A DNA stretch of 64,000 nucleotides from an uncultured Dokdonia sp. (GTDB lineage: Bacteria; Bacteroidota; Bacteroidia; Flavobacteriales; Flavobacteriaceae): assembly GCF_947492535.1 (NCBI RefSeq), contig NZ_CANLNH010000005.1:124001-188000 (forward strand), read 5' to 3'. The translations under genes and the position numbers were made by a program. Numbering within the stretch: the first letter of the stretch is position 1; every line of letters starts with the position of its first letter. The notes beneath the pieces were generated by a model. That model was not told the origin of the DNA, ran no database searches, and saw only the letters and a list, made by a program, of their open reading frames with translations. Below are positions 17,075-25,203 of this stretch, piece by piece.

Positions 17075-17956
17075 ATGGAAAACGAGAAGAATAATAACGG
17101 AATTAAAATCATTACGGGAATTCTCGCTGTACTATTAGTAGTTGCTGGCGCATTTGCTTTTAAATTATACAATCAAGAGAAAGAGACAAAAGCAGAACTT
17201 ACCAAAGAAAAAAATGTAGTCCTTGCAAATTTGAGAGAGATGAACGACAAATATGATGTCGTGATTGAAGAGAATAATCTAAAGGATACCGAGCTTAATG
17301 ATGCTCGAGATAGAATTCAGACACTTATTGATAATATTAATGAAAAAGAAGTGACCATTGCGAGCTTAGGAAAATATAGAGCAGAAGTATTTAAACTTCG
17401 TAAAGAACGTGATTTCTTATTTGCTCAAAATGATTCATTACGTGGTAGTAATAGATTGTTAGCAATGCGAGTAGATAGTACAAGCTATGAACTAGAAGTA
17501 CAACGTGGAGTAGGGGATTCATTATCCTTAGAGAATAATAAACTGGTAGAGCGTGTAGAATTAGGAGCTGCGTTAGCTGTAAATAAATTAAAAGCCGTGG
17601 GTGTTATTGAGCGTTCTTCTGGAAAACTAGTAGAAAATGCACGTGCACGTAGAGTAGACAAAGTAAGAGCTTGCTTTACAGTACCTCAAAACAGACTTGC
17701 TGAAGCTGGGGATAGAATACTATATGTACAGGTTACAGATCCTTCTAATACTATTTTAGGAGCTAATAAAACAGTTACCTTTGAAGAAGAAACAATTACT
17801 TACAGTAAAGTATCTAAATTTTACTATGAGAATACAGCATTAGATATTTGCGAAAATATAGCTCCCATAGGCGATAGCTTTGAGGCAGGTGTATATAAAG
17901 TAAATGTATATGATCAAGAAATGCTTATAGCTCAAACCAGCTTTACACTCAAGTAA
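17075..17956 (+). CDS. Membrane-anchored coiled-coil protein of unknown function
   Basis: A 293-residue protein. A single transmembrane helix lies near residues 11-30 (IKIITGILAVLLVVAGAFAF), followed by a long coiled coil to about residue 160 with many Glu/Lys/Asn heptads. The C-terminal 120 residues look beta-rich (RVDKVRACFTVPQNRLAEAG, LYVQVTDPSNTILG, YKVNVYDQEMLIAQTSF). This architecture is common in Flavobacteriaceae and often mislabelled chromosome segregation; function unknown. It faces the periplasm if the N-terminus is inside. It ends at a good terminator. Confidence 0.8.
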   Translation: MENEKNNNGIKIITGILAVLLVVAGAFAFKLYNQEKETKAELTKEKNVVLANLREMNDKYDVVIEENNLKDTELNDARDRIQTLIDNINEKEVTIASLGKYRAEVFKLRKERDFLFAQNDSLRGSNRLLAMRVDSTSYELEVQRGVGDSLSLENNKLVERVELGAALAVNKLKAVGVIERSSGKLVENARARRVDKVRACFTVPQNRLAEAGDRILYVQVTDPSNTILGANKTVTFEEETITYSKVSKFYYENTALDICENIAPIGDSFEAGVYKVNVYDQEMLIAQTSFTLK

Positions 17957-17976
17957 AGAAAGATACACTTTTGAAG

Positions 17977-18018
17977 AAAATTCCGCGATGCGACTGTATG
18001 GTTCTCGCGGAATTTTTT
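17977..18018. terminator. Terminator of the coiled-coil gene
   Basis: Stem AAAATTCCGCGA (17977-17988) pairs with TCGCGGAATTTT (18005-18016), followed by T residues. It lies between convergent genes. The right arm CTCGCGGAATTTTTT recurs at 18722-18736. Confidence 0.9.
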
Positions 18019-18736
18019 GGTTTTAAACGTATTACTTTTTTGTTAATTCAATGACTCCAAACACATATTTATAACCAAATTTTTCAAAAGCTTCATAGGC
18101 TCTATATGTTTTTATAGTAAGTTTAGAAGTGTCTTTACTTTTTAAAAGTCTAGTGATTTTTTTATTTTTCTTCTTGTTTTTAGTTATAACCCCATTTAAT
18201 TCAAGTTGATAATAGTTGTTATTATACGTAATTACAACATTCTCATGTTTGTCAAGTATCTTTCTTAAAACATAAATTTCTTTTGTTTTTGCATTTTCAA
18301 AATAATTATTTTCGGTAATTCGATATTTAATATCATTCGAATCATTAAAGCCAAAAATAGTTATAGTGTCTTTTTTCTTTACATAATTATATTCTTTATA
18401 GGTACGACTAGATGATCTTTTTCTCGGTTTTGCAAAACTACACCCAATACCAGAATAGTAGGGCTTATATGTTAAAGTTGAATCAGTGATAAATTCGATA
18501 TATTCTGAAGATGTTGTTGAATTTGAGAAGAACATATATTTTTCATTCATTGTTTGTGCACAAACATTTTCAAAACTCAAGAGTAATATAATTGTATATA
18601 GAAAAGTTTTCATTTGGCTTAGATTATTAACCAAATCTATTTATTGTTTAACTCATCCAAAAGACTTAGTTAGTGAATACGTCTTTTCAATTAGTTAATA
18701 GTATTTTCTATAATGTCTATCCTCGCGGAATTTTTT
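18004..18736. repeat. 15-bp direct repeats flanking a hypothetical gene
   Basis: CTCGCGGAATTTTTT occurs at 18004-18018 (terminator arm) and again at 18722-18736, without its left arm. The pair encloses one gene on the opposite strand. Confidence 0.8.
18032..18613 (-). CDS. Secreted hypothetical protein
   Basis: The start at 18613 gives MKTFLYTIILLLSFENVCAQ, a signal peptide ending in an Ala-x-Ala-like site; a farther ATG at 18634 is less likely. The 170-residue mature part is strand-rich and basic (Lys-rich KNKKKNKKITRLLKSK), with Tyr-rich segments (YRAYEAFEKFGYKYVFGV). No family recognised. The gene is more AT-rich than its neighbours and is bracketed by 15-bp direct repeats (18004-18018 and 18722-18736), which suggests it was inserted into the terminator of the gene at 17075. 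Confidence 0.7.
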   Translation of the reverse strand: MKTFLYTIILLLSFENVCAQTMNEKYMFFSNSTTSSEYIEFITDSTLTYKPYYSGIGCSFAKPRKRSSSRTYKEYNYVKKKDTITIFGFNDSNDIKYRITENNYFENAKTKEIYVLRKILDKHENVVITYNNNYYQLELNGVITKNKKKNKKITRLLKSKDTSKLTIKTYRAYEAFEKFGYKYVFGVIELTKK

Positions 18737-18779
18737 AGTGTATATACTATCTGATTTTATATTATCCTTAGAATTATTT

Positions 18780-18811
18780 TTTGAAGACACTTCTTTCTTA
18801 CTGTATCTTTG
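18780..18811 (+). promoter_or_regulatory. Bacteroidota promoter (TTTG, 20-bp spacer, TATCTTTG)
   Basis: TTTG (18780-18783) and TATCTTTG (18804-18811) fit the -33/-7 consensus TTG / TAnnTTTG with a 20-bp spacer. The transcription start would fall at or within a few bases of the ATG at 18818, so the mRNA may be nearly leaderless. It also argues against the TTG codon at 18809 as start. Confidence 0.72.
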
Positions 18812-18817
18812 AAAGAA

Positions 18818-20698
18818 ATGGCTAGCATTACACAAAAAGCACTTATTTTCTTGTGCTGTATCATTTCCTTTGATACAGTATATGGTCAGTTGGGTTTTTG
18901 TGAAGGTGATTTGGGTGATCCCATTTTTACAGAAGATTTTGGTTCAGGAACCACTAATGGACCTCCATTAGATCCAAGCATTACCACGTATACTTACGTA
19001 GATAGTGGTCCAGAAGATGGTTTTTATACCATATCATCACAATTACAACAATTAGGAGCTTTCCATTCAGGTTTAGATAATACGCCAGGTGATGTAGATG
19101 GAAGAGCATTTATTGTAAATGCTAGTTTTACTGCCGATCAGTTTTATAATAGAACCATAGAAGGGCTTTGTGAAAATACTTCGTATGAGTTTTCAGCATT
19201 TCTTATAAATTTATATAATATAAGTTCTGGAGAGTGTCCTAATACAGGAATTCCAGTGAATGTTCGTTTTCAAATATGGGATAGTACAGATACGATATTA
19301 CTCGCATCTGGCGATACGGGAGATATCGATGGAACAGCAACACCTATCTGGGCTCAATATGGTTTGGTTTTTGAAACAGGTGTCGGGCAGACAGAGGTAA
19401 TCTTAAAAATGATCAATAATGGTAATGGGGGCTGTGGGAATGATCTAGCTATTGACGATATTGTTTTCAGAGCTTGTGGTGATATTACAACAATACGTTC
19501 AGATGTTTCTGGGGAAGAGGATCTCATTATATGTAATAATCAAACGGCTTTAAGTACAACACTTACAGTTGCAGCTACCCCAGATGTTTTTATCCAATGG
19601 CAAGAGAGTACAGATGGTGAAAATTGGACGAATATCTTAGGAGCAACATCAGTAACATACGTAACTCCTAGTATTTCAACTTCTACTTTTTATAGAGTAA
19701 ATACCGCTACAGATACCGATAATTTAGGAAATGTATTTTGTTCTTTTTTTTCAAACTCTTATCGTATTGAATTTATAGAAGGTCCTGAAGCTCCTGTAAG
19801 TAATGGTGATATTGCTGCCTGCGAAAATATTGAAATTCCAGCGTTAACGGTGACAACTACTCAAGGATCAGAAGTGCGTTGGTATGCTAGTGAGACGAGC
19901 ACAGAAGTATTAGCTACTGGGACTAGTTATACAACTGAAGAAGCAGGAACATTTTATGCACAATCATTTATTGCAGGGACTGATTGTGGAAGCACTTCCA
20001 GGACTCCTGTAATGCTTAGTTTTTTAGAAGCTCCGTTTTTTGCAAATCCTCTAGAAACACTAGAGATTTGTAACGAACAAGAAGTTAAAACACTTTCTGC
20101 TGGAATATCAAATGTTGACTATGTATGGTCTACAGGAGAAACGACATCTTCCATACAAATAACAACAGGAGGCGTATACACTGTTACAGTAACTAATAAT
20201 CTAGGATGTAGTGCAACCAAGACATTTCAAGTTGAAGGGCTCGCTTCACCAGTAATCTCTACTATCTTCTCTGCAGGAGAGAACATCATTATAGAAACAG
20301 AAAACGAAGGGAATTTTGAATATTCATTAGATGGTATTTTTTATAGAAGTACACCAGTTTTTAGGAATGTACCGGGCGGGTTAAAGGTAATATTTGCTAG
20401 AAATGATACTGGATGTCCTCCTATACTCATAGAATTTTATCATTTTAATATCCCTACATTTTTTACACCTAATAATGACGGAATCAATGATTTTTTCAGA
20501 CTTCCAGATGCTTCGTTCTTTTCGTCCAGCTTTATCCGCGTATTTGATCGTTTTGGGAAATTACTCGCAAACGGTAATGGACGCACTTTCCAATGGAATG
20601 GGGTTTACAATGGCGAAGAATTAGCTCCCGATGATTATTGGTATGAAATCACTATAGACGACCGTGTGGTTGTAGGACACATCTCTTTATTAAGGTGA
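18818..20698 (+). CDS. Secreted protein with gliding-type (type B) T9SS sorting domain
   Basis: A 626-residue exported protein (signal ASITQKALIFLCCIISFDTVYG). After an N-terminal domain of about 200 residues with paired Cys and Asp/Gly-rich turns (FTEDFGSGTTNGPP, DDIVFRACGD), it has Ig-like or MBG-like strands (QWQESTDGENWTNILGA, VEWYASETSTEVLATGTSY-like), then a Cys/Thr region. The last 85 residues (TFFTPNNDGINDFFRLPD, VFDRFGKLL, WNGVYNGEELAPDDYWYEI) form a gliding motility-associated C-terminal domain, a T9SS type B signal. The start at 18818 follows the promoter at 18780-18811. It is probably a surface or secreted adhesin. Confidence 0.92.
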   Translation: MASITQKALIFLCCIISFDTVYGQLGFCEGDLGDPIFTEDFGSGTTNGPPLDPSITTYTYVDSGPEDGFYTISSQLQQLGAFHSGLDNTPGDVDGRAFIVNASFTADQFYNRTIEGLCENTSYEFSAFLINLYNISSGECPNTGIPVNVRFQIWDSTDTILLASGDTGDIDGTATPIWAQYGLVFETGVGQTEVILKMINNGNGGCGNDLAIDDIVFRACGDITTIRSDVSGEEDLIICNNQTALSTTLTVAATPDVFIQWQESTDGENWTNILGATSVTYVTPSISTSTFYRVNTATDTDNLGNVFCSFFSNSYRIEFIEGPEAPVSNGDIAACENIEIPALTVTTTQGSEVRWYASETSTEVLATGTSYTTEEAGTFYAQSFIAGTDCGSTSRTPVMLSFLEAPFFANPLETLEICNEQEVKTLSAGISNVDYVWSTGETTSSIQITTGGVYTVTVTNNLGCSATKTFQVEGLASPVISTIFSAGENIIIETENEGNFEYSLDGIFYRSTPVFRNVPGGLKVIFARNDTGCPPILIEFYHFNIPTFFTPNNDGINDFFRLPDASFFSSSFIRVFDRFGKLLANGNGRTFQWNGVYNGEELAPDDYWYEITIDDRVVVGHISLLR

Positions 20699-20723
20699 TA
20701 TACGCTTTCGCGAAAGCGTATAT
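20698..20723. repeat. 26-bp perfect palindrome at the end of the T9SS gene
   Basis: ATATACGC + core + GCGTATAT starts at the last base of the stop codon and precedes an A/T-rich stretch. It could serve as a terminator. Confidence 0.93.
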
Positions 20724-20754
20724 TTATAAATAAAAACCTATGATAATCTGCTAA

Positions 20755-21705
20755 TCATGATTGTTTTAACTTAAGTGTTTTTGCAAGTTTTTTTACTTCT
20801 AGTAAGTTTTTATCAAATTCAGATTTTACTATCGCTTGGAAACAGACTATTTTCTCTTTGTCAGCAACTATTAATTGATACAAAATACTTTCTTCTCCTT
20901 TTGTAGTTCCATAAACTTCTACTTGATATGCTGGTAGCCCATTTAATTCTGTAGTGGATTCATTTTTTAATTCATCTATGTTCATACCACTATCCTTAAG
21001 ACCATTTTGCATTAATAGAGAAACATTCTTTAATGTTAGACTAGGGTCTGCTGGCAATGTAGTAACCATAATCATAGGTTCATTTTCATAAGAATCTTTG
21101 TCTATACCGTCAATAGAATATAGAACAAGACCTGAAGTAGATTTTGCATATTTAAAAATAGATGCATTATCATCAAGTGTAAATTTTGCAGAAGCTAAAG
21201 GATCTATTTTGAATTCTTTATCATAATAAATAGATTGTATGGATTTTTTAATTTCTTTTTCAATATCATTATCAAAAGGAGCGTATAAAGCCATAACCAT
21301 CGTTGAAAAAGTAGTGTCTCCAAAAACTAAATTAATTGCTTTCATTGTAGGATCTCCTTGCAATAACGCATACTTACTTGGGTATTCATTAAGTTTAAAT
21401 TCTTTATACTCATAAACTTTCACACCTTTACTTTCAAAATTTTCTTTATTAAAAGTTTTAGCATTTGAATAAAAATCACCTCCAATAAGATCATAAATTT
21501 GAATGAAAGTGTTGTCTCCTTTTTCTAAACCAATTATACTATTGGAAAGTTTAAAACCATTAGGTGGTATTATAAATAAACGAGTTCCAGGAATATTAAT
21601 GTGTTTTTCTGTTTTTTCTGAAGTGATATCAGCTGTATTTTCTGTGGATTGTGCTTGAGTTTGTATAGATGCAATTAAGAATAGAATTAAAAGGCGTATG
21701 GTCAT
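20755..21705 (-). CDS. Secreted protein of unknown function, possible two-domain PsbP/Mog1-like
   Basis: A 316-residue exported protein (MTIRLLILFLIASIQTQAQ). Two similar halves are suggested by repeated layouts: first LFIIPPNGFKLSNSIIGLEKGDNTFIQIYDLIGGDF with YALLQGDPTMKAINLVFGDTTFSTMVMALY, second PMIMVTTLPADP with LPAYQVEVYGTTKGEESILYQLIV. The alternation of strands and helix at the end of each half resembles Mog1/PsbP-like folds; this is an inference by eye. Function unknown; no operon partners. Confidence 0.65.
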   Translation of the reverse strand: MTIRLLILFLIASIQTQAQSTENTADITSEKTEKHINIPGTRLFIIPPNGFKLSNSIIGLEKGDNTFIQIYDLIGGDFYSNAKTFNKENFESKGVKVYEYKEFKLNEYPSKYALLQGDPTMKAINLVFGDTTFSTMVMALYAPFDNDIEKEIKKSIQSIYYDKEFKIDPLASAKFTLDDNASIFKYAKSTSGLVLYSIDGIDKDSYENEPMIMVTTLPADPSLTLKNVSLLMQNGLKDSGMNIDELKNESTTELNGLPAYQVEVYGTTKGEESILYQLIVADKEKIVCFQAIVKSEFDKNLLEVKKLAKTLKLKQS

Positions 21706-21922
21706 ATTTTGTTTCTGAATTTTAAGTAGTCAGTTTATATTTTGAATTATTAATTCATTTAATGATTTTTTATTTTCTGAATTTTCATTTGCAAGCAAAT
21801 ACCTTTTGATAATCAACGTAGTACTATTTAATGATCATTTAGTTAAGTTAGGTGTCGTATAATTATATGTAGGAAAGGTGTACTATTTGTTACATGTAGT
21901 AACAGATTACTGAAAAATAATT

Positions 21923-22369
21923 TTAATCCCAAACAAATCGCCAAGTGCCATCAGCTTGTCTTCTCCATACGGTATGAAAGATTCCTTTATTTACCTTTTT
22001 AGTACCTAATGAATCTAGGGATGTAAATGTATAATCACCATAGGTAAATGCCATATCACCAGCACTACTTACCTCAATATAAGTAGGTGTCCAAGTAAGT
22101 GTTTCGTTAGGGCGCACATCTTTTTTATACCAAGCTGCGATGTCTTTTTTACCTTTTATTACTTTCTTACCCCGTCGTATCACACCGTCTTCGGCAGCAT
22201 AAAATTCAAAGGCTTTGATCAGGCCTTCTTTTTGAGCCATATCATTGAATGCTTTTTCCACATTCATAATCTCAGTTTTCCATTTTTCAACATCTTGCGT
22301 AGTGTCAGTATGTTGACATCCCATAATAGAAAGAATAATGATCACTAAAGAGAGTATGTGCGTTTTCAT
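21923..22369 (-). CDS. DUF4440 / SnoaL-like lipoprotein
   Basis: A 148-residue lipoprotein (lipobox IMGC after MKTHILSLVIIILS). The rest has the NTF2-like cone fold expected for DUF4440: EVEKAFNDMAQKEGL-type helix, FEFYAAEDGVIRRG, then AWYKKDVRPNETLTWTPTYIEVSSAGDMAFTYGDYTF and HTVWRRQADGTWRFVWD. The DUF4440 family often carries small-molecule or ketosteroid isomerase-like functions, undetermined here. It starts three bases after the stop of the MBL-fold gene and is probably co-transcribed with it. Confidence 0.85.
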   Translation of the reverse strand: MKTHILSLVIIILSIMGCQHTDTTQDVEKWKTEIMNVEKAFNDMAQKEGLIKAFEFYAAEDGVIRRGKKVIKGKKDIAAWYKKDVRPNETLTWTPTYIEVSSAGDMAFTYGDYTFTSLDSLGTKKVNKGIFHTVWRRQADGTWRFVWD

Positions 22370-22372
22370 AGT

Positions 22373-23164
22373 TTACTTTTTAGTGTACCAGTCCAATTGC
22401 ACCACATGAATAGCAGGATTCCCTTTATTGACAATCGTTTTAAAATTAGCTACGTCACTTAATCCTTCAGTGCCTCTGTAGTGATATGGATATATAGTTT
22501 TAGGAGCAAATGCTATGACTGCATCGGCGGCGTTTATTTCGGTCATGGTGTACGGTAAATTCATACATACAAAAGCAGCATCGATGTCTTTAAGTGCTCG
22601 CATTTCTGGAATATCTTCAGTATCGCCAGAGATGTATACACGTGTTCCGTCTTTTTCAATGACATAGCCATTACCTCGTCCTTTGGTATGAAACTTCAAT
22701 GCTTCCTCTCGTAAATTATACATAGGAATCGCTTCTACAGAAAAGCCAAAACGTTCCTTGCTATCTCCATTGTTAAGCACATCGAGTTGCGGTACAAACG
22801 CTTCAGGCATTTTATCGGCGACAGCTTGCGGTACCATGATTTTTGCCTTCGAAGTATCAAGTCCTTCGATGGTTGCGACATTTAAATGATCTCCATGTAT
22901 GTCTGTTACAAGGATGAGATCTGGTTGCGGGTAGTCAGCAAATACCTCAGCGCCACCCACAGGATCAATATAGATCGTAGTGTCACCCCATTGTAATACC
23001 ATGGTTGCATGGCTTATAGGATGTACTTTAAAAGGAAGTTCTTGGGTGATTGCTTTTGTTGAAACTTCTTTTACAGGAGGTGATACCGTAGCAGTTTCGG
23101 TTTGTTTTTCTTTACAACTTATAAAAGTAATACAGGTGAGTAATAAGATAACAAGATGTTTCAT
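22373..23164 (-). CDS. MBL-fold metallo-hydrolase lipoprotein (UlaG-like)
   Basis: A 263-residue lipoprotein (MKHLVILLLTCITFISCKE, lipobox). The beta-lactamase fold is recognised from MVLQWGDTTIYIDPVGGAEV, VTDIHGDHLN, RVYISGDTEDIPEM and IYPYHYRGTEG. The first metal motif reads D-x-H-x-D-H instead of the usual H-x-H-x-D-H, which is seen in a subset of UlaG/YycJ-like proteins and may leave a weakened first zinc site. The gene overlaps neither neighbour and follows the GNAT gene at two bases, so it may belong to the hut-end transcript. Substrate unknown. Confidence 0.88.
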   Translation of the reverse strand: MKHLVILLLTCITFISCKEKQTETATVSPPVKEVSTKAITQELPFKVHPISHATMVLQWGDTTIYIDPVGGAEVFADYPQPDLILVTDIHGDHLNVATIEGLDTSKAKIMVPQAVADKMPEAFVPQLDVLNNGDSKERFGFSVEAIPMYNLREEALKFHTKGRGNGYVIEKDGTRVYISGDTEDIPEMRALKDIDAAFVCMNLPYTMTEINAADAVIAFAPKTIYPYHYRGTEGLSDVANFKTIVNKGNPAIHVVQLDWYTKK

Positions 23165-23166
23165 AC

Positions 23167-23634
23167 CTAGTTTTCGTTTAAGATTAATTCCATTTTTATA
23201 TTAGCTCTGTCGTAATTTGATGTTGTTTCTAGTGGTATTTCTACAAATCCCCATTTTTTATAAATGTAGATGGCATTTTCAAGAATCGTATTAGAGTACA
23301 AAACAAGTTTTGGTGCGTTTTCCGCTTTCGCGAAAGCGATACAATGCGCTATTAATTTTTGCCCGATACCTTTCCCGCGTATGGACGTATCTACCGCCAT
23401 TTTGGTGAGTTCGTAGACATGAGGCTCTTCCATAGGCATGAGTGCCACAGTGCCTACTACTTTATCGTTTATAAGTGCAAAAAATATATGACCTCCTTTA
23501 GAAATAATATACTTTTCTGGATTACTTAAAACTTCATTATCATAAGGCTCTACATAGAAAAAAGTTTCAAGCCACTCTATATTTAGTGCTTTAAAATCGG
23601 ATGCATATGTAGATGAATAGTTGCTAATCTGCAT
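23167..23634 (-). CDS. GNAT-family N-acetyltransferase
   Basis: A 155-residue acetyltransferase starting MQISNYSSTYASDFKALNIEWLET. The acetyl-CoA binding region has MAVDTSIRGKGIGQKLIAHCIAFAK (the R-G-x-G-x-G/A signature) and a C-terminal YIYKKWGF tract. The start at 23634 overlaps the end of the HutG-like gene by 11 bases, a sign of translational coupling within the operon. The internal sequence AFAKA comes from an embedded palindrome. Whether it acts on a histidine catabolite is unknown. Confidence 0.9.
   Translation of the reverse strand: MQISNYSSTYASDFKALNIEWLETFFYVEPYDNEVLSNPEKYIISKGGHIFFALINDKVVGTVALMPMEEPHVYELTKMAVDTSIRGKGIGQKLIAHCIAFAKAENAPKLVLYSNTILENAIYIYKKWGFVEIPLETTSNYDRANIKMELILNEN
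23323..23338. repeat. Intragenic palindrome (AFAKA frame) in the GNAT gene
   Basis: Perfect CGCTTTCGCGAAAGCG read as Ala-Phe-Ala-Lys-Ala within the acetyl-CoA binding region. Confidence 0.95.
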
Positions 23635-24628
23635 GGTGTGTGCGTATAAAATCGGTAACAAAATAACTAATAGCTTTTCCTACTTGCCCAGCTTTCTTTC
23701 TTCCAGGAGAAGCTTCACAAATATGAAAATAACGGCAATTTTTTTGAGCAGCAGTATGCATGATAAACTGTCTCACGTCATTAAGATATAAACCGCTAGG
23801 CGTACGTGCGCTACTTGGGAAATTAGTAATCGCATCGCAATCTAATTCTAAACCAAAAGGCGCCTGAGAGACAAATTGTAATGCGTTCTCAAATTGCCGT
23901 GCGATAGGAGTGTCAAGATTCCAAGTATCTTCTAAAAAGTGATACTGTAGCCTATCTTCGTGTTTTTTGAAAAGATCAAAAATATACTGTGGAGTATAAT
24001 TTTTATGCAATCCAAAAACGGTGTATTTATCTAAAGATGCTTCTTCGGGAGTGTCTAAAGAAAGGGCATATGAAAAACCATTACCGCTATGTCTGTAATC
24101 TGTCGTCCGTAAGTCGGTATGCGCATCTATATTCATCACATGAATAGGATGTCCTAAGGCTTTACTCGTTCCTAAAATATTCCCATAGGCATTGTTATGA
24201 CCTCCTCCTATAATAATAGGAATTTTACCAGCCGAGACAATCGTTTGGACAATATATGCGACTTTTTTATCAATACGTTTTACAACATCTCCCAAAATGG
24301 GTTTAGGTGTGGTGTATTTGATATCATCGGGTGTTACAGAGACATACCCTAATAATAAAATATCATTTCCTTTGTTGTAATCGTTTTCCTGGATATTCAC
24401 AAAAGTATGTAAGAATGCATCCCATGCATTGGCTGTACCTCGTTTTCCATAATTTGCACGAACCCCATAATCTTCGGCGATTCCAAAGACGACATACTTG
24501 GCAGTACTTTGTTCAATCTCTTCTAGACTGAAGCAATACTGTAACTTTTCTCCAATTTTTGTTTCCCCATCTCTTTTCGAAATGATTTCTTCTAGCGTTT
24601 CTTGCGATTGGATATGAAGCTGAATCAT
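23624..24628 (-). CDS. hutG: Formimidoylglutamase (HutG-type arginase-family enzyme)
   Basis: A 334-residue arginase/agmatinase-fold enzyme. The Mn ligand motifs are GGGHNN (His144), NIDAHTDLR (Asp168, His170, Asp172) and ELDCDAITN (late Asp pair). The setting next to imidazolonepropionase makes formimidoylglutamate the likely substrate, releasing glutamate and formamide in the last step of histidine breakdown. The start at 24628 (MIQLHIQSQ) lies five bases after the stop of the transglutaminase-like gene; an extended frame to 24679 would overlap that gene. Confidence 0.9.
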   Translation of the reverse strand: MIQLHIQSQETLEEIISKRDGETKIGEKLQYCFSLEEIEQSTAKYVVFGIAEDYGVRANYGKRGTANAWDAFLHTFVNIQENDYNKGNDILLLGYVSVTPDDIKYTTPKPILGDVVKRIDKKVAYIVQTIVSAGKIPIIIGGGHNNAYGNILGTSKALGHPIHVMNIDAHTDLRTTDYRHSGNGFSYALSLDTPEEASLDKYTVFGLHKNYTPQYIFDLFKKHEDRLQYHFLEDTWNLDTPIARQFENALQFVSQAPFGLELDCDAITNFPSSARTPSGLYLNDVRQFIMHTAAQKNCRYFHICEASPGRKKAGQVGKAISYFVTDFIRTHHAD

Positions 24629-24633
24629 CGGAT

Positions 24634-25203
24634 TTATTTTTTTTCTAAAGAATGAATACAGGCTTCTCGAATCGCCCATATTTTATCAAGAGAATAGGGG
24701 ATGTTATCACGCTGTATCCAATCTTTAAGAATAGATTTATGATATGAAATTTTATAATCAAGAATTTGGTCAGGATCAATCGTAGTCTCTATAAGAATAT
24801 CAGATTCCCATAACTTTTTAGAATTATTTGGAAACGTAAAATCATACCGTTCATTATCATAACTTAAGAAGGTATGCGCTTCTAAAATATAGGAAAGTCC
24901 ATAAGCATTAAGTACCTTTCCTACACCGGGTGTGTTTTGCTCTGTCATAGAAAAAATACAGAGATTGAGACTGATACTATGAATTTGATTTTCTTCGGCA
25001 AGTGTTTTTAAACACGCATTTTTTGTAGAACACGTTCCTACACCTTCTCGTATAATGCTAGCAATATTACGTGGGTTTTTATTACGTCCATAGGGAAGGT
25101 TATGGATATAACGCACGGCATCGTGAAATGTCTTAATTTTTTTAATTAAAAATTGATCTGAAACGGGCTGTCCGCCTGTTAAATTAAAGTTTGGTAAACT
25201 CAT
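24634..25203 (-). CDS. Transglutaminase-like protein embedded in the hut operon
   Basis: A 189-residue protein not known to me by name. It shows a candidate Cys-His-Asp triad in transglutaminase order: EGVGTCSTKNACLKTLAEE (Cys at the start of a helix), YILEAHTFLSY (His on a strand) and RYDFTFPNNSK (Asp). The N-terminal part DAVRYIHNLPYGRN also resembles this superfamily. Its gene overlaps the hutI start by four bases (stop at hutI side) and abuts hutG, so it is part of the operon. A role in histidine or formimidoylglutamate metabolism, perhaps as an amidase, is inference only. Confidence 0.7.
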   Translation of the reverse strand: MSLPNFNLTGGQPVSDQFLIKKIKTFHDAVRYIHNLPYGRNKNPRNIASIIREGVGTCSTKNACLKTLAEENQIHSISLNLCIFSMTEQNTPGVGKVLNAYGLSYILEAHTFLSYDNERYDFTFPNNSKKLWESDILIETTIDPDQILDYKISYHKSILKDWIQRDNIPYSLDKIWAIREACIHSLEKK

